Positions 1 to 8,402 of a stretch of DNA of 64,000 nt are shown here, one piece after another. The stretch is from Flavivirga sp. 57AJ16 (GTDB lineage Bacteria > Bacteroidota > Bacteroidia > Flavobacteriales > Flavobacteriaceae). Position numbers and translations under genes: made by a program. The stretch covers positions 145,456-209,455 of the forward strand of contig NZ_JAQZAT010000010.1 in NCBI RefSeq assembly GCF_028736925.1, read 5' to 3'. The notes beneath the pieces are model-generated. The model saw only the letters and a list, made by a program, of their open reading frames with translations. It made no database searches and was not told where the DNA came from. The stretch's first letter is position 1. Every line of letters begins with the position of its first letter.

Positions 1-147
1 CTGTCCGTAAACACCTCTAGCTAAACGAAGACTTCTAAACTTTTCTTCATCTATTTTTCCGTTATGAAAAAGCTCAATTTTATTAGCTAATTCTATAATA
101 TCTTTTTCGACAATCGGATTCTCTATTTCTGTTCTAAAACTTTGCAT
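1..147 (-). CDS. Sulfite/nitrite reductase, N-terminal 49 codons (runs off the window)
   Basis: Reads leftward from an ATG at 147 and stays open to the window edge. The 49 visible residues end in RSLRLARGVYGQ, which matches the start of the ferredoxin-like half domain of haem/Fe-S sulfite and nitrite reductases, where R-G-x-Y-G-Q precedes the substrate-side strand. It is the last visible gene of the leftward cysH-cysD-cysN operon, so reduction of sulfite to sulfide is the likely role (inference from context). Too little is present to separate a sulfite from a nitrite reductase. The preceding gap holds a hairpin repeat. Confidence 0.6.
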   Translation of the reverse strand, partial: MQSFRTEIENPIVEKDIIELANKIELFHNGKIDEEKFRSLRLARGVYGQ

Positions 148-311
148 AATCAGCCCCTCCTAACCTCCCTTTTGGGAGGGATTCTTACTCGGGTAAAGTA
201 AGAACATTGTTATTATTCTTTCTTTTTTTTATATCCTACAAGGTCTTTTTAAACCTCATTAGCACACCTTAACCGCAAACTAGCTAATTCCCCCTTCGGG
301 GGCTAGGGGCT
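148..311. repeat. Intercistronic hairpin repeat, copy 1 (cys operon)
   Basis: The gap holds two hairpins: CCTCCCTTTTGGGAGG at 164-179 and CCCCCTTCGGGGG at 290-302. The flanking text (CCCCTCCTAACCTCCC, TTCTTACTCGGGT) recurs in the gaps at 1560-1719 and 2626-2762. A dispersed repeat with possible mRNA-processing or attenuating effect is the simplest reading; no gene is visible. Confidence 0.6.
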
Positions 312-1559
312 TTATTGAATAAAACCAGCTCCAACCGTACTATTCGTTTGTGGATCAATTAAAATAAACGATCCGTTTGTTCTGTGATTTTTAAATTGAT
401 CGTAAAAAATTGGCTTATTTAATTTGAAAGTTATGGATGCTATATCATTAACTCCTAATCCTGATACCTCTGTATCTATACCTGAATAATCTGGATGTAT
501 TTTATGATGAATAACAGCTACTTTTGCTAACACTTTATTGATACCGTGCTGTACTATATATTTTGAACCAGCTCTTAATTGATTTGAATCCATCCAGCAA
601 ACATTAGCAGTAAATTGCTTATCTATAGTTGGTAAATCGCCATCTTTCACAATCATATCCCCTCTGCTCACATTAATATCATTTTCTAAAGTGATGGTAA
701 CAGACGAACGTCTTGAAGCCGTTTCGTACTTTTCATCATAGAAATAAATATCCTTTATTTTAGATTTTGTTTGCGATGGCAATACAACGACCTCATCTCC
801 AACACTTAAATTACCTCCGTAAACTTTCCCTGCATAACCTCTAAAATCATGGAAATCTTCAGTTTTTGGACGCACTACATATTGCACTGGAAATCTTGGG
901 GTTCCGATATTAAAAATATCAGCTTTATCTATCTCCTCTAAATGCTCTAATAAAGTCTGACCTGTATACCAAGGCATCTTACCCGTTTTATTTACAACAT
1001 TATCTCCTTTTAAAGCACTCACGGGAATAAAGGTTATTTTTTGATCTTGATAATCTCTTTTGCTCATCAATGCTTCAAAATCTGCTTTGATTTTTTTATA
1101 GGTTTCTTCCGAATAATCAACCAAATCCATTTTATTAATAGCGACTACGACATCTTTAATTCGCAATAAATTATTGATAAAAAAGTGGCGGTTCGTTTGC
1201 TCTATCACCCCTTTTCTAGCATCAATTAAAATGATGGATGCTTGAGATGTCGAGGCCCCAGTCACCATATTTCGCGTATATTCTACATGACCAGGCGTAT
1301 CTGCAATAATGTAACTTTTCTTAGCTGTTGAAAAGTAAATATGCGCGACATCTATCGTGATACCTTGCTCTCTCTCTGCTACCAAACCATCTGTTGCCAA
1401 AGAAAAATCCAAATAATCGTAACCTCTTTGTTTACTTGTTTTTTCAATAGCTTCTAACTTATCTGTAGTTAATGATTTTGTATCATATAGAATACGCCCT
1501 ATCAAGGTACTTTTTCCATCATCTACACTTCCTGCTGTTGCTATTTTTAATACTTCCAT
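312..1559 (-). CDS. cysN: Sulfate adenylyltransferase subunit 1 (GTPase subunit)
   Basis: 415 aa. CysN is the GTP-hydrolysing subunit of ATP sulfurylase; with CysD it makes adenosine 5'-phosphosulfate from ATP and sulfate in the cytoplasm. The translation-factor-type GTPase motifs are visible: GSVDDGKST (P-loop, about residue 10), DTPGH (G3, about residue 88), NKMD (G4) and a following SAL (G5). A beta-barrel region follows from about residue 220. The length fits a CysN without a fused APS kinase. It starts with ATG at 1559 and lies downstream of cysD with a 160-bp repeat-filled gap, so the two are probably cotranscribed. Confidence 0.93.
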   Translation of the reverse strand: MEVLKIATAGSVDDGKSTLIGRILYDTKSLTTDKLEAIEKTSKQRGYDYLDFSLATDGLVAEREQGITIDVAHIYFSTAKKSYIIADTPGHVEYTRNMVTGASTSQASIILIDARKGVIEQTNRHFFINNLLRIKDVVVAINKMDLVDYSEETYKKIKADFEALMSKRDYQDQKITFIPVSALKGDNVVNKTGKMPWYTGQTLLEHLEEIDKADIFNIGTPRFPVQYVVRPKTEDFHDFRGYAGKVYGGNLSVGDEVVVLPSQTKSKIKDIYFYDEKYETASRRSSVTITLENDINVSRGDMIVKDGDLPTIDKQFTANVCWMDSNQLRAGSKYIVQHGINKVLAKVAVIHHKIHPDYSGIDTEVSGLGVNDIASITFKLNKPIFYDQFKNHRTNGSFILIDPQTNSTVGAGFIQ

Positions 1560-1719
1560 ATGCCTCTCCCCCCGCCCTCTCCAAAGGAGAGGGTGCTTGT
1601 TCGGGTTATATTTTAAAATTTGTTATTATTCTTTTATTCTTTAACATCTACAAGATCCTCAAGGTCTTGCAGGATTATATTAGCAAACTTGCTAATTCCC
1701 CCTTCGGGGGTTAGGGGGC
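1560..1719. repeat. Intercistronic hairpin repeat, copy 2 (cysD-cysN gap)
   Basis: Contains CCCTCTCCAAAGGAGAGGG near 1571-1589 and CCCCCTTCGGGGG at 1698-1710, followed by a TTAGGGGG tail just after the cysD stop. It shares the second hairpin and neighbouring text with the gap at 148-311. No coding potential is seen. Confidence 0.6.
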
Positions 1720-2625
1720 TTAAAAATACCCTTGTTGTTTACGTTTTTCCATGGCTGCTTCAGAACGTTTATCATCTATACGTGCCCCACGTTCTGAAAT
1801 GGTACTTTCCCTAATTTCTTGTACTACTTTAGAAATAGATACGGCATCAGACAATACAGCTGCTGTACAACTCATATCTCCTACGGTTCTAAAACGCACC
1901 AATTCTTCTATAACTTCCTCATGGTCATCTCTATAAACAACACCGTCCTCTGCAGACCATATCATACCATCTCTTAAAAACACTTTACGTTTATGTGCAA
2001 AATATATGGATGGTATTTCAATATTTTCTTTTTCTATATAAGACCAAACATCTAATTCTGTCCAGTTTGATATTGGAAATACACGCACGTTTTGTCCGTG
2101 CTCAATAGCACCATTTAACATATCAAATAGCTCAGGGCGCTGGTTTTTCTCATCCCATTGCCCAAAATCATCACGTACAGAAAAAATACGTTCTTTTGCT
2201 CTTGCTTTTTCTTCATCACGACGAGCACCTCCAATACAGGCATCAAACTTAAATTCTTCTATGGCATCTAAAAGCGTGGTCGTTTGAAGTTGATTTCTAC
2301 TTGAATACCTTCCTGTTTCTTCTTTTACTTTTCCTTGATCGATAGAATCCTGTACATGTCGAACAATAAGCTCTAACCCTAATTCTTCAACCAATCGGTC
2401 CCTAAATTCTATGGTCTCAGGAAAATTATGCCCTGTATCAATATGCATTAAAGGAAACGGAACTTTAGCTGGATAAAACGCCTTAACTGCCAGTCTCACT
2501 AACGTGATAGAATCTTTCCCTCCCGAAAACAACAACACTGGTTTTTCAAACTGTGCTGCTACTTCTCTCATGATATATATCGCTTCATTTTCTAGCGAAT
2601 TGATATGTGATGTGTCTTTATTCAT
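1720..2625 (-). CDS. cysD: Sulfate adenylyltransferase subunit 2
   Basis: 301 aa, the usual CysD size. This is the catalytic subunit of the CysDN ATP sulfurylase, forming APS from ATP and sulfate. It belongs to the PP-loop ATP pyrophosphatase superfamily; the signature SGGKDS appears in LLFSGGKDSITL at about residue 32, followed by HIDTGHNFPET and ACIGGARRDEEKARAKE. The C-terminus carries the ERGARIDD and MEKRKQQGYF tail typical of the family. Starts with ATG at 2625, downstream of cysH and upstream of cysN on the same strand. Confidence 0.95.
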   Translation of the reverse strand: MNKDTSHINSLENEAIYIMREVAAQFEKPVLLFSGGKDSITLVRLAVKAFYPAKVPFPLMHIDTGHNFPETIEFRDRLVEELGLELIVRHVQDSIDQGKVKEETGRYSSRNQLQTTTLLDAIEEFKFDACIGGARRDEEKARAKERIFSVRDDFGQWDEKNQRPELFDMLNGAIEHGQNVRVFPISNWTELDVWSYIEKENIEIPSIYFAHKRKVFLRDGMIWSAEDGVVYRDDHEEVIEELVRFRTVGDMSCTAAVLSDAVSISKVVQEIRESTISERGARIDDKRSEAAMEKRKQQGYF

Positions 2626-2762
2626 AATAAGCCCCTCCTAACCTCCCCAAAGGGGAGGAATTCTTACTCGGGTGAAATAAGAATATTTGTTATTTTATTG
2701 TTATTCTATTTTTATTTACTTTAAGAGTTAACCGCCAACTGTTACTGATGACTGCCTACCGA
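2626..2762. repeat. Intercistronic hairpin repeat, copy 3 (cysH-cysD gap)
   Basis: CCTCCCCAAAGGGGAGG at about 2643-2659 is preceded by CCCCTCCTAA and followed by ATTCTTACTCGGGT, the same arrangement as at 148-200. Third copy of the spacer repeat within one operon. Confidence 0.55.
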
Positions 2763-3407
2763 CTACGCATGTAAACCACACTCTCTATTTTCTAATGCTT
2801 TTGTTGGGTCGAAATATTTAAACTCATTTGATAAATTATTTTCTTCTAGATAGCCATCTAATTTTTCATCAGACCAATAATAAAATGGACTTACTTTTAA
2901 GACACCATCTTTACTCAAACTAAAAATCCCAATACTGTTTCTAAATGCCGTTTGCCCTTGACGCAAGTTTGTAAACCACACCTTTGGTTTGTGCTCTGCC
3001 ATCGCTCTTCTAAAAGGCTCCAGTTTTACTTGTTCTGTAAACAAAGCATGCTCAGGTTTATCTATACTTGGAATTCCCATAACAACATCCCGGTGCGCCG
3101 TTGTCTGTTTTGGCACATATAAAAAGACATTTAAATCCAAATCCTTAATCACCTGCTCAGCATGTCTGTATGTTTGAGGTGTGTTATAACCCGTATCGCA
3201 CCAAACCACTGGCACTTTCGCTTCAACTAAATTTACTGCATGTAAAATAACAGCCTCATAAGGCCTGAAATTAGTTGTTACTACCGCTTTATTATTAAGC
3301 TCAAAAGCTTTTTTAATAATGGCTATGGGCGACGCATCTTTAAACGCCTCGTTCAATTCTTGTATTTGATTTTCTGTAAACATATTCTTTTCAGTTATTT
3401 TCCCCAT
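2763..3407 (-). CDS. cysH: Phosphoadenosine phosphosulfate reductase-type protein
   Basis: 214 aa PP-loop reductase that converts activated sulfate to sulfite using thioredoxin or glutaredoxin. Visible signatures are VVWCDTGYNTPQTYRHAE and the C-terminal catalytic Cys motif ECGLHA, here at the extreme C-terminus. The two Cys pairs that bind the [4Fe-4S] cluster in APS-type reductases are absent: the only cysteines are in WCDTGY and ECGLH. By family rules this suggests PAPS as substrate, which would need an APS kinase (CysC) that is not in this window. Its first 13 bases overlap the end of the upstream DUF2061 gene, so the two are probably translationally coupled. Confidence 0.88.
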   Translation of the reverse strand: MGKITEKNMFTENQIQELNEAFKDASPIAIIKKAFELNNKAVVTTNFRPYEAVILHAVNLVEAKVPVVWCDTGYNTPQTYRHAEQVIKDLDLNVFLYVPKQTTAHRDVVMGIPSIDKPEHALFTEQVKLEPFRRAMAEHKPKVWFTNLRQGQTAFRNSIGIFSLSKDGVLKVSPFYYWSDEKLDGYLEENNLSNEFKYFDPTKALENRECGLHA

Positions 3408-3652
3408 TTAATCTTATTCCAAATCCTCTCATGGAAAAAGTACAACACCATTTTAGTTAAAAAATCTACGGACGCTATAAGCGAGGCTACTGTTATTTCT
3501 TGAGTTAATACATAAGAAACAATTAATGTATCTAGAGTTCCTATAACTCTCCAACTTAAAGCCTTAGCAACACTTCTAATAGGTTTTTCGCCAATACTAT
3601 CAGCTTTATAAGTAGACTTTTCTTTGTTTTTTAATAACATCTGCGCTATCAT
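3395..3652 (-). CDS. DUF2061 small membrane protein
   Basis: 85 aa. The segment SVAKALSWRVIGTLDTLIVSYVLT followed by ASVDFLTKMVLYFFHERIW is the DUF2061 pattern, two short membrane helices with a conserved FHERIWNKI tail. Biochemical function is unknown. It is the first gene of the leftward sulfate-assimilation operon and overlaps cysH by 13 bp, a placement often seen for this family beside cys genes (recalled, not searched). Start taken as ATG at 3652; the in-frame ATG at 3640 is an alternative. Confidence 0.85.
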   Translation of the reverse strand: MIAQMLLKNKEKSTYKADSIGEKPIRSVAKALSWRVIGTLDTLIVSYVLTQEITVASLIASVDFLTKMVLYFFHERIWNKIKWGK

Positions 3653-3670
3653 TTGCTCTTGTATTACATT

Positions 3671-3703
3671 AATCCTATAGATTTAATAGGAATTACAAAA
3701 GTA
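3671..3703 (-). promoter_or_regulatory. Candidate promoter and operator of the cys operon
   Basis: On the minus strand TACTTTTG (3696-3703) fits the Bacteroidota -7 box TAnnTTTG. Just downstream, overlapping the expected transcription start, is an inverted repeat: TCCTAT and ATAGGA separated by about 8 bases (3673-3691). An operator for the neighbouring Rrf2 regulator (4611-5051) is a reasonable guess from position, not shown. Confidence 0.4.
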
Positions 3704-3902
3704 ATACTTTTTGTTACATGACAAAAATTATTAGCAACTTATTTGGAACAATCCCTGATTTTTAGATTTTTAGCCTGAAATAAAGCTCTAAAATTGAAAT
3801 TCTGTTATTTGGATTCTCACTTTTGCAGGAATGACAATTTCAATACCTTCAGGGGTTTGCTTTGAAGCATTCTTTTCGATTGAAGATAAAATCTGTTTAT
3901 TT

Positions 3903-4031
3903 TAATGGATAATGGATAATGGATAATGGATAATGGATAATGGATAATGGATAATGGATAATGGATAATGGATAATGGATAATGGATAATGGATAATGGA
4001 TAATGGATAATGGATAATGGATAATGGATAA
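3903..4031. repeat. 7-bp tandem satellite, about 18 copies
   Basis: Perfect head-to-tail array of the heptamer AATGGAT over 129 bp (18.4 units), with no interruptions. It lies between the cys operon and the Rrf2 gene, about 200 bp upstream of the cys promoter candidate. A uniform array of this kind is prone to slippage, so copy number should vary between isolates. Confidence 0.95.
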
Positions 4032-4118
4032 GTTATATTATCCTTATTTTATATACAAAAAAAAGCTTCTTGGCTATAAATAGTATTTAAAAAGAACTTA
4101 CTATTAATTTATCTTAAT

Positions 4119-4475
4119 TAACCCTCCTAAATTTTGATTTTATCGATATTATTCTCCCTTCTGAAAATGAGGAGCAGTCTGATTTATATTTTCGAGTACT
4201 ATTTTAAATTTTAGTGTCATTTTAATGCGGAATGACCCTCCTCTTAAATTTAACTACCGTGAGTACACATCTTTAAAAAAGACACGAATGGCACAAATTC
4301 ACACGAATCCGATACTTTATGGTATAAATTGGACTCTGCATGAATATGAATCCCTAGTCTATATAGGCTTGAAATCTGTCAATAGTCTGAATAATTTGTG
4401 AAAATTTGTGCCATTCGTGTCCAATCTTTTTTTTTGTGCATTATTTGTGTACATACAGTAGTTAAATTTAAAAGA
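4119..4475 (+). repeat. Two-hairpin dispersed repeat, copy 1 (interrupted by a MITE)
   Basis: Begins AACCCTCCTAAATTT, has one intact hairpin (CTCCC...GAGGAG, 4154-4174) and a second hairpin around TTAAATTTAA that is split by the MITE at 4252-4463. The same repeat occurs inverted at 12430-12807 with the opposite occupancy. Non-coding. Confidence 0.7.
4252..4463 (+). mobile_element. AACTAC-ended MITE, copy 1
   Basis: 212 bp, ends AACTACCGTGAGTACACA and TGTGTACATACAGTAGTT (imperfect inverted repeats), flanked by the direct repeat AAATTT (4246-4251 and 4464-4469). Internal arms GACACGAATGGCACAAATT and its complement form a long hairpin. No ORF. The ends match those of the IS4-family copy at 41500-42980, suggesting mobilisation by that transposase (inference). 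Confidence 0.8.
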
Positions 4476-4610
4476 AGACGCATTCCAATTTTAAATTGGA
4501 AGAAAGAGGTGTTTTATTATTGTTCCTAGATATTATTTTGTCCCTCGAACGTTTATAATACTAAACCCAATCCGATGTTTATCTTCAAGCGATTATTGTG
4601 CACTTAAACA

Positions 4611-5051
4611 TTACGTTATTTTTGAAGTTTTATCATTTAAAGACCCCGACAGGTCTTCTAAGGTATTATTCCTTAGTACTTTTAAAGTATTATCGCGTAC
4701 TTGAATCATAAGCTTATGAACACTGCACTCATGCTCATCCGGACAGTCATCACATTTCTCATAAAAATTTAAACTGACACAAGGCACCATAGCAATGGGC
4801 CCCTCTAAAACACGCATAACATCGGACATTTTAATTTGAGCCGGTTCTTTTATAAGGTAATACCCGCCATGTTTTCCCTTTTTTGAGCCTAAAAAACCTG
4901 ATTTCCTAAGTGTCAGCATAATACTTTCCAAAAATTTCTGTGGAATATTTTCGCACTTAGAAATCTCACTTATCTGTACAGGGTTATCCCCCTCACTTTT
5001 GGCTATATAGGTTAGTGCTTTTAAGCCGTATTTAGTCTTTTTGGATAGCAT
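4611..5051 (-). CDS. Rrf2-family transcriptional regulator with cluster-type cysteines
   Basis: 146 aa. Winged-helix Rrf2 fold: MLSKKTKYGLKALTYIA at the start, IPQKFLESIMLTLRKSGFL as the recognition region, and the wing SKKGKHGGYYL. A cysteine set follows at about residues 91-109 (PCVSLNFYEKCDDCPDEHEC), consistent with an Fe-S or redox-sensing centre like IscR/NsrR-type members. Sitting next to the sulfate-assimilation operon it is a candidate cysteine/sulfur regulator of it (context inference, similar in idea to CymR). A -7 type box lies just upstream at 5083-5090. Confidence 0.88.
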   Translation of the reverse strand: MLSKKTKYGLKALTYIAKSEGDNPVQISEISKCENIPQKFLESIMLTLRKSGFLGSKKGKHGGYYLIKEPAQIKMSDVMRVLEGPIAMVPCVSLNFYEKCDDCPDEHECSVHKLMIQVRDNTLKVLRNNTLEDLSGSLNDKTSKIT

Positions 5052-5082
5052 GTTGCTAATATACTCATTTTAAGGTTTGCTA

Positions 5083-5090
5083 CAAATGTA
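5083..5090 (-). promoter_or_regulatory. Candidate -7 box for the Rrf2 gene
   Basis: Minus-strand TACATTTG matches TAnnTTTG and ends 32 bp before the ATG at 5051, leaving a short leader. Motif match only. Confidence 0.4.
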
Positions 5091-5199
5091 CATAATGGTA
5101 TTCGTTATTTTTTAGTTTTTAAAAATCTATGGGTTTATTAAATATTATTCTCTCCGTCCATACCCTGTATCACTCCTCCCTAGTGGACATATATAAATT

Positions 5200-5919
5200 T
5201 TACTCATTTGAAGCATTATTCTTCAGGATGATGCTTTTTACTTCGTTTAAATAGCTTCTACCTATGGTATATCTTATACCTTCTATTTCAAGGCTATTAC
5301 CTTCAACAGCTTCTACTTTTTCAATTGGAATGGTATAAGAGCGGTGTATTCTTATAAATCTATCAGAAGGTAATTCATCGGTAAAACTTCCTAAAGTTTG
5401 ATGTACAATATATCTATTGGTATGTGTTGTTATTTTTATATAATCTTTTAAGCTTTCAACAGATAAAATTTCATCTAAATAAACTTTTGCCATTTTCTTT
5501 TTATCTACCTTAACAAAAATAAAAGCTTTATCATTATGTGCCGCAGCAGCTCCTTTAGTCTGGTTATGGACTTTAAAAGCTTTATTTATTGCCTTTATAA
5601 ATCTGTGAAAAGGTATGGGTTTAACTAAATAATCCAAAACTTCCAATTCATAACTTTCTACCGCAAACTCTTCATGAGCGGTCGTTATAATAGTAAGTGG
5701 TTTTTTATCTAAACTTTTTAAAAGGTTCAAACCATCTAACAAAGGCATATTTATATCTAAAAAAAGCAAGTCTATAGCATGGTCCCTTATATAATTAATA
5801 CTTTCTACTGCATTGTTAAAGGAATTGAGCAACTCCAATCCTGTAGTTTCCTCTATATAACTTTTAATAACATTTATTGCTAACGGTTCATCATCTACTA
5901 TAACACATTTCAAACTCAT
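5200..5919 (-). CDS. LytTR-family response regulator
   Basis: 239 aa from the ATG at 5919. The receiver domain has acidic residues in CVIVDDEPLA, the phospho-acceptor Asp in LLFLDINMPLLDG (about residue 56), and the Lys in YLVKPIPFHRF. A LytTR DNA-binding domain follows (about 135-235), with FIRIHRSYTIPIEKV and SYLNEVKSII. The start codon overlaps the stop of the upstream histidine kinase (TGATG), so translation is coupled. Targets cannot be read from the sequence. The adjacent TTG three bases upstream is a less likely start. Confidence 0.92.
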   Translation of the reverse strand: MSLKCVIVDDEPLAINVIKSYIEETTGLELLNSFNNAVESINYIRDHAIDLLFLDINMPLLDGLNLLKSLDKKPLTIITTAHEEFAVESYELEVLDYLVKPIPFHRFIKAINKAFKVHNQTKGAAAAHNDKAFIFVKVDKKKMAKVYLDEILSVESLKDYIKITTHTNRYIVHQTLGSFTDELPSDRFIRIHRSYTIPIEKVEAVEGNSLEIEGIRYTIGRSYLNEVKSIILKNNASNE

Positions 5920-6998
5920 CAAACTTTAATTTTAAGGTTCACAATATATTCTTTACCATCGTTATTGATATCAAGGTCATATTCACCTTCATTATAACCC
6001 AATTCCAATCTTTTTTTAACATTCCCAATACCAATCCCCCCTGTCAAAGTTTTTACAGCATTATTATTTTTCTCCGTCGGAATGGGGTTTGAAATTCTAA
6101 AGTGAAGAAAATCTTCAATAACATTAAAATCTATATTAATATTTACTTCTCCCACATTTTTATTGGCTCCATGTTTAAAAGAGTTTTCTATAAAAGACAG
6201 CAAGAGCATAGGGGCAATTTCTTTATCTTCTATAACTCCAGAAATATTGACATCAATTTTTAGCTGACTCCCATATCGAATACGCTCTAAATCGAGGTAA
6301 CTTTGAAGACAAATTATTTCTTTCGTCAAACTCTGTCTTCTTTGGTTAGTTTCATACAAAAGATACCTCATTAATTCCGATAATTTAAGAATGATTTTTG
6401 GAGCCTTGTCAGATTTTTCAATCGTTAGGGCGTAGATATTATTCAAAGTATTAAAGAAAAAATGTGGCGAAATTTGGGTTCTTAATAACCGTAACTCTGT
6501 TTCCAGTTGCCGTTTTTCCATATCCACAAGCCTTTTATGCTCTCTAATCCAATCGAATGTTACTTTTATGGCTGTTACAAAAGTGACAACATATAACTCC
6601 CCTAACATCATTTCAATACTATAATTCAAAGTTAAAGTAGAGGTTGTTTCAGGGCCTTCTGGCCATACATTACTACTAACCAAAAAATATGTTAAATTGA
6701 ATTTTACTACCACCATGAAAAACAAAGAAACAATAAGAACTATGCTATAGATAATGTATCTACGTGTATAAATAAACTTAGGCATTAAGTAGTAAACGTT
6801 AAAATAACATAATGTCATATGAATAGAAAAGCCTAAAAGCGTTGTTTTAAGAGCATATTCATAATCGTTAAAATAACTGCCCCATCTAAATGTGGTAAAC
6901 AGAAAATAAACTACCCAAAATATAACATGGTGCCTAAGCGTAATATTAAAATTATTTTTATCGTTTATATTGATAATATCCTTAATTTTTTGAAACAT
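5919..6998 (-). CDS. LytS/YehU-type sensor histidine kinase
   Basis: 359 aa. The N-terminal half (about residues 20-155) has several hydrophobic membrane segments without a recognisable ligand domain. The kinase signature LRTQISPHFFFNTLNNIYAL contains the phospho-accepting His of the His_kinase family (about residue 180), and the ATPase part has LLLSFIENSFKHGA (N box) and GGIGIGNVKKRLELGY (G box). It forms a two-component pair with the overlapping downstream LytTR regulator. Signal unknown. Confidence 0.92.
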   Translation of the reverse strand: MFQKIKDIININDKNNFNITLRHHVIFWVVYFLFTTFRWGSYFNDYEYALKTTLLGFSIHMTLCYFNVYYLMPKFIYTRRYIIYSIVLIVSLFFMVVVKFNLTYFLVSSNVWPEGPETTSTLTLNYSIEMMLGELYVVTFVTAIKVTFDWIREHKRLVDMEKRQLETELRLLRTQISPHFFFNTLNNIYALTIEKSDKAPKIILKLSELMRYLLYETNQRRQSLTKEIICLQSYLDLERIRYGSQLKIDVNISGVIEDKEIAPMLLLSFIENSFKHGANKNVGEVNINIDFNVIEDFLHFRISNPIPTEKNNNAVKTLTGGIGIGNVKKRLELGYNEGEYDLDINNDGKEYIVNLKIKV

Positions 6999-7430
6999 AA
7001 CATTATTCCATTTTTTAGGGCGTTTAACCCTCTACACTTGTTGTTGGTCTAAAAATATTCGTATAATGGGTAAAATTATAAATATTTAATATTATTAGTG
7101 AATACTCTAAAACCGTTAAGCAGACATGTGTTTTTAGAAGTGTATTGGCAACAAATATAAGTAGAACAAATTAAGCAGAACAAATAGTCAAATCATTTAA
7201 AATTGATGCCTTTAATTATTTTACAGAAATTATCTTATATTTCACAGAAATTATCTTACAAAAAACTTTTACTTTACTTTCAATATATTTAATGATCTAA
7301 GAATATAATAGTTTGTATATCATTGTTGGTATTTATGGTGATCACCTTGTTTATTTTAAAACGAACCTGATACAATAAAACTTAGACTCAAAAAGCAAAA
7401 GCATTAATACAATAAAAGCTATAACAAATA
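6999..7430. other. Intergenic gap, no gene seen
   Basis: AT-rich divergent gap between the histidine kinase and the GH130 operon. It must carry both promoters, but no clear TAnnTTTG box was found for GH130. A short direct repeat (ACAGAAATTATCTTA, about 7224-7260) is the only structure noticed. Confidence 0.5.
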
Positions 7431-8399
7431 ATGAAACCAAAATTACCTTGGCAAGAGCGGCCACAAAAGAGTCATGATGTTGTATGGAGATATAATGAAA
7501 ACCCCATAATTAAAAGAGACGCAATACCCACATCAAATAGTGTTTTTAATAGTGCAGTAGTCGCTTTTAAAGATGGCTATGCAGGGGTTTTTAGGTGTGA
7601 TAACAAAGCCGTGCAAATGAATATTTTTGCAGGTTTTAGCAAAGACGGCATCCATTGGAACATCAATCATCGGCCTATTGACTTTAAAGCAGGCGATATA
7701 GACAAAGTTCAAGGAGATTATAAGTACGACCCAAGAGTTGTTTTTATAGAAGATCGTTATTGGATTACTTGGTGCGAAGGACATAACGGCCCTACCATTG
7801 GGGTAGGTTACACATTCGATTTTATAGATTTTTTTCAGTGCGAAAATGCTTTTCTCCCTTTTAATAGAAATGGGGTGTTGTTTCCAGAAAAAATTAACGG
7901 AAAATATGCCATGATGAGTAGGCCAAGCGATAATGGCCATACACCCTTTGGTGATATCTATTTAAGTTATAGTCCAGACATGAAATATTGGGGAGAGCAT
8001 CGACATATCATGTCTCCAACACCTTTTAAGGACAGTGCCTGGCAATGCACAAAAGTAGGTGCAGGCTCGGTTCCTTTTTTAACAGATGAGGGTTGGCTTA
8101 TGTTTTATCATGGCGTTATTACCACATGTAGCGGTTTTAGATATGCCATGGGATCTGCTATTTTAGATAAAGAAAAACCAAATATTGTAAAGTATAGGAC
8201 ACAGCCTTACCTATTAACGCCTTCAGAATTATATGAGCAGGTTGGAGATGTCCCTAATGTTATTTTTCCATGTGCCACATTACAAGATATAGAAGCAGAT
8301 AAAGTTGCGATCTATTATGGTGCAGCAGACACTGTGGTTGGTTTAGCTTTTGGTTATATAAGCGAGATTCTTGAATTCACAAAACAACATTCTTTATAG
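7431..8399 (+). CDS. GH130-family beta-mannoside phosphorylase/hydrolase
   Basis: 322 aa, typical GH130 length, cytoplasmic (no signal peptide). A five-bladed propeller family that phosphorolyses beta-mannosidic bonds, for example Man-beta-1,4-GlcNAc from N-glycans. Family patterns visible include [25 protein letters not shown], the [21 protein letters not shown] blade carrying the proton-donor Asp region, and MFYHGVI. First gene of an operon with GH92 at the end, which fits breakdown of mannose-rich glycans. Whether it is a phosphorylase or a hydrolase cannot be told with certainty from the sequence. Confidence 0.85.
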   Translation: MKPKLPWQERPQKSHDVVWRYNENPIIKRDAIPTSNSVFNSAVVAFKDGYAGVFRCDNKAVQMNIFAGFSKDGIHWNINHRPIDFKAGDIDKVQGDYKYDPRVVFIEDRYWITWCEGHNGPTIGVGYTFDFIDFFQCENAFLPFNRNGVLFPEKINGKYAMMSRPSDNGHTPFGDIYLSYSPDMKYWGEHRHIMSPTPFKDSAWQCTKVGAGSVPFLTDEGWLMFYHGVITTCSGFRYAMGSAILDKEKPNIVKYRTQPYLLTPSELYEQVGDVPNVIFPCATLQDIEADKVAIYYGAADTVVGLAFGYISEILEFTKQHSL

Positions 8400-8402
8400 T
8401 TC

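Noticed and set aside
3903..4031. CRISPR-like array
   Set aside because: A 7-bp unit with no spacers is a simple tandem repeat, not a CRISPR.
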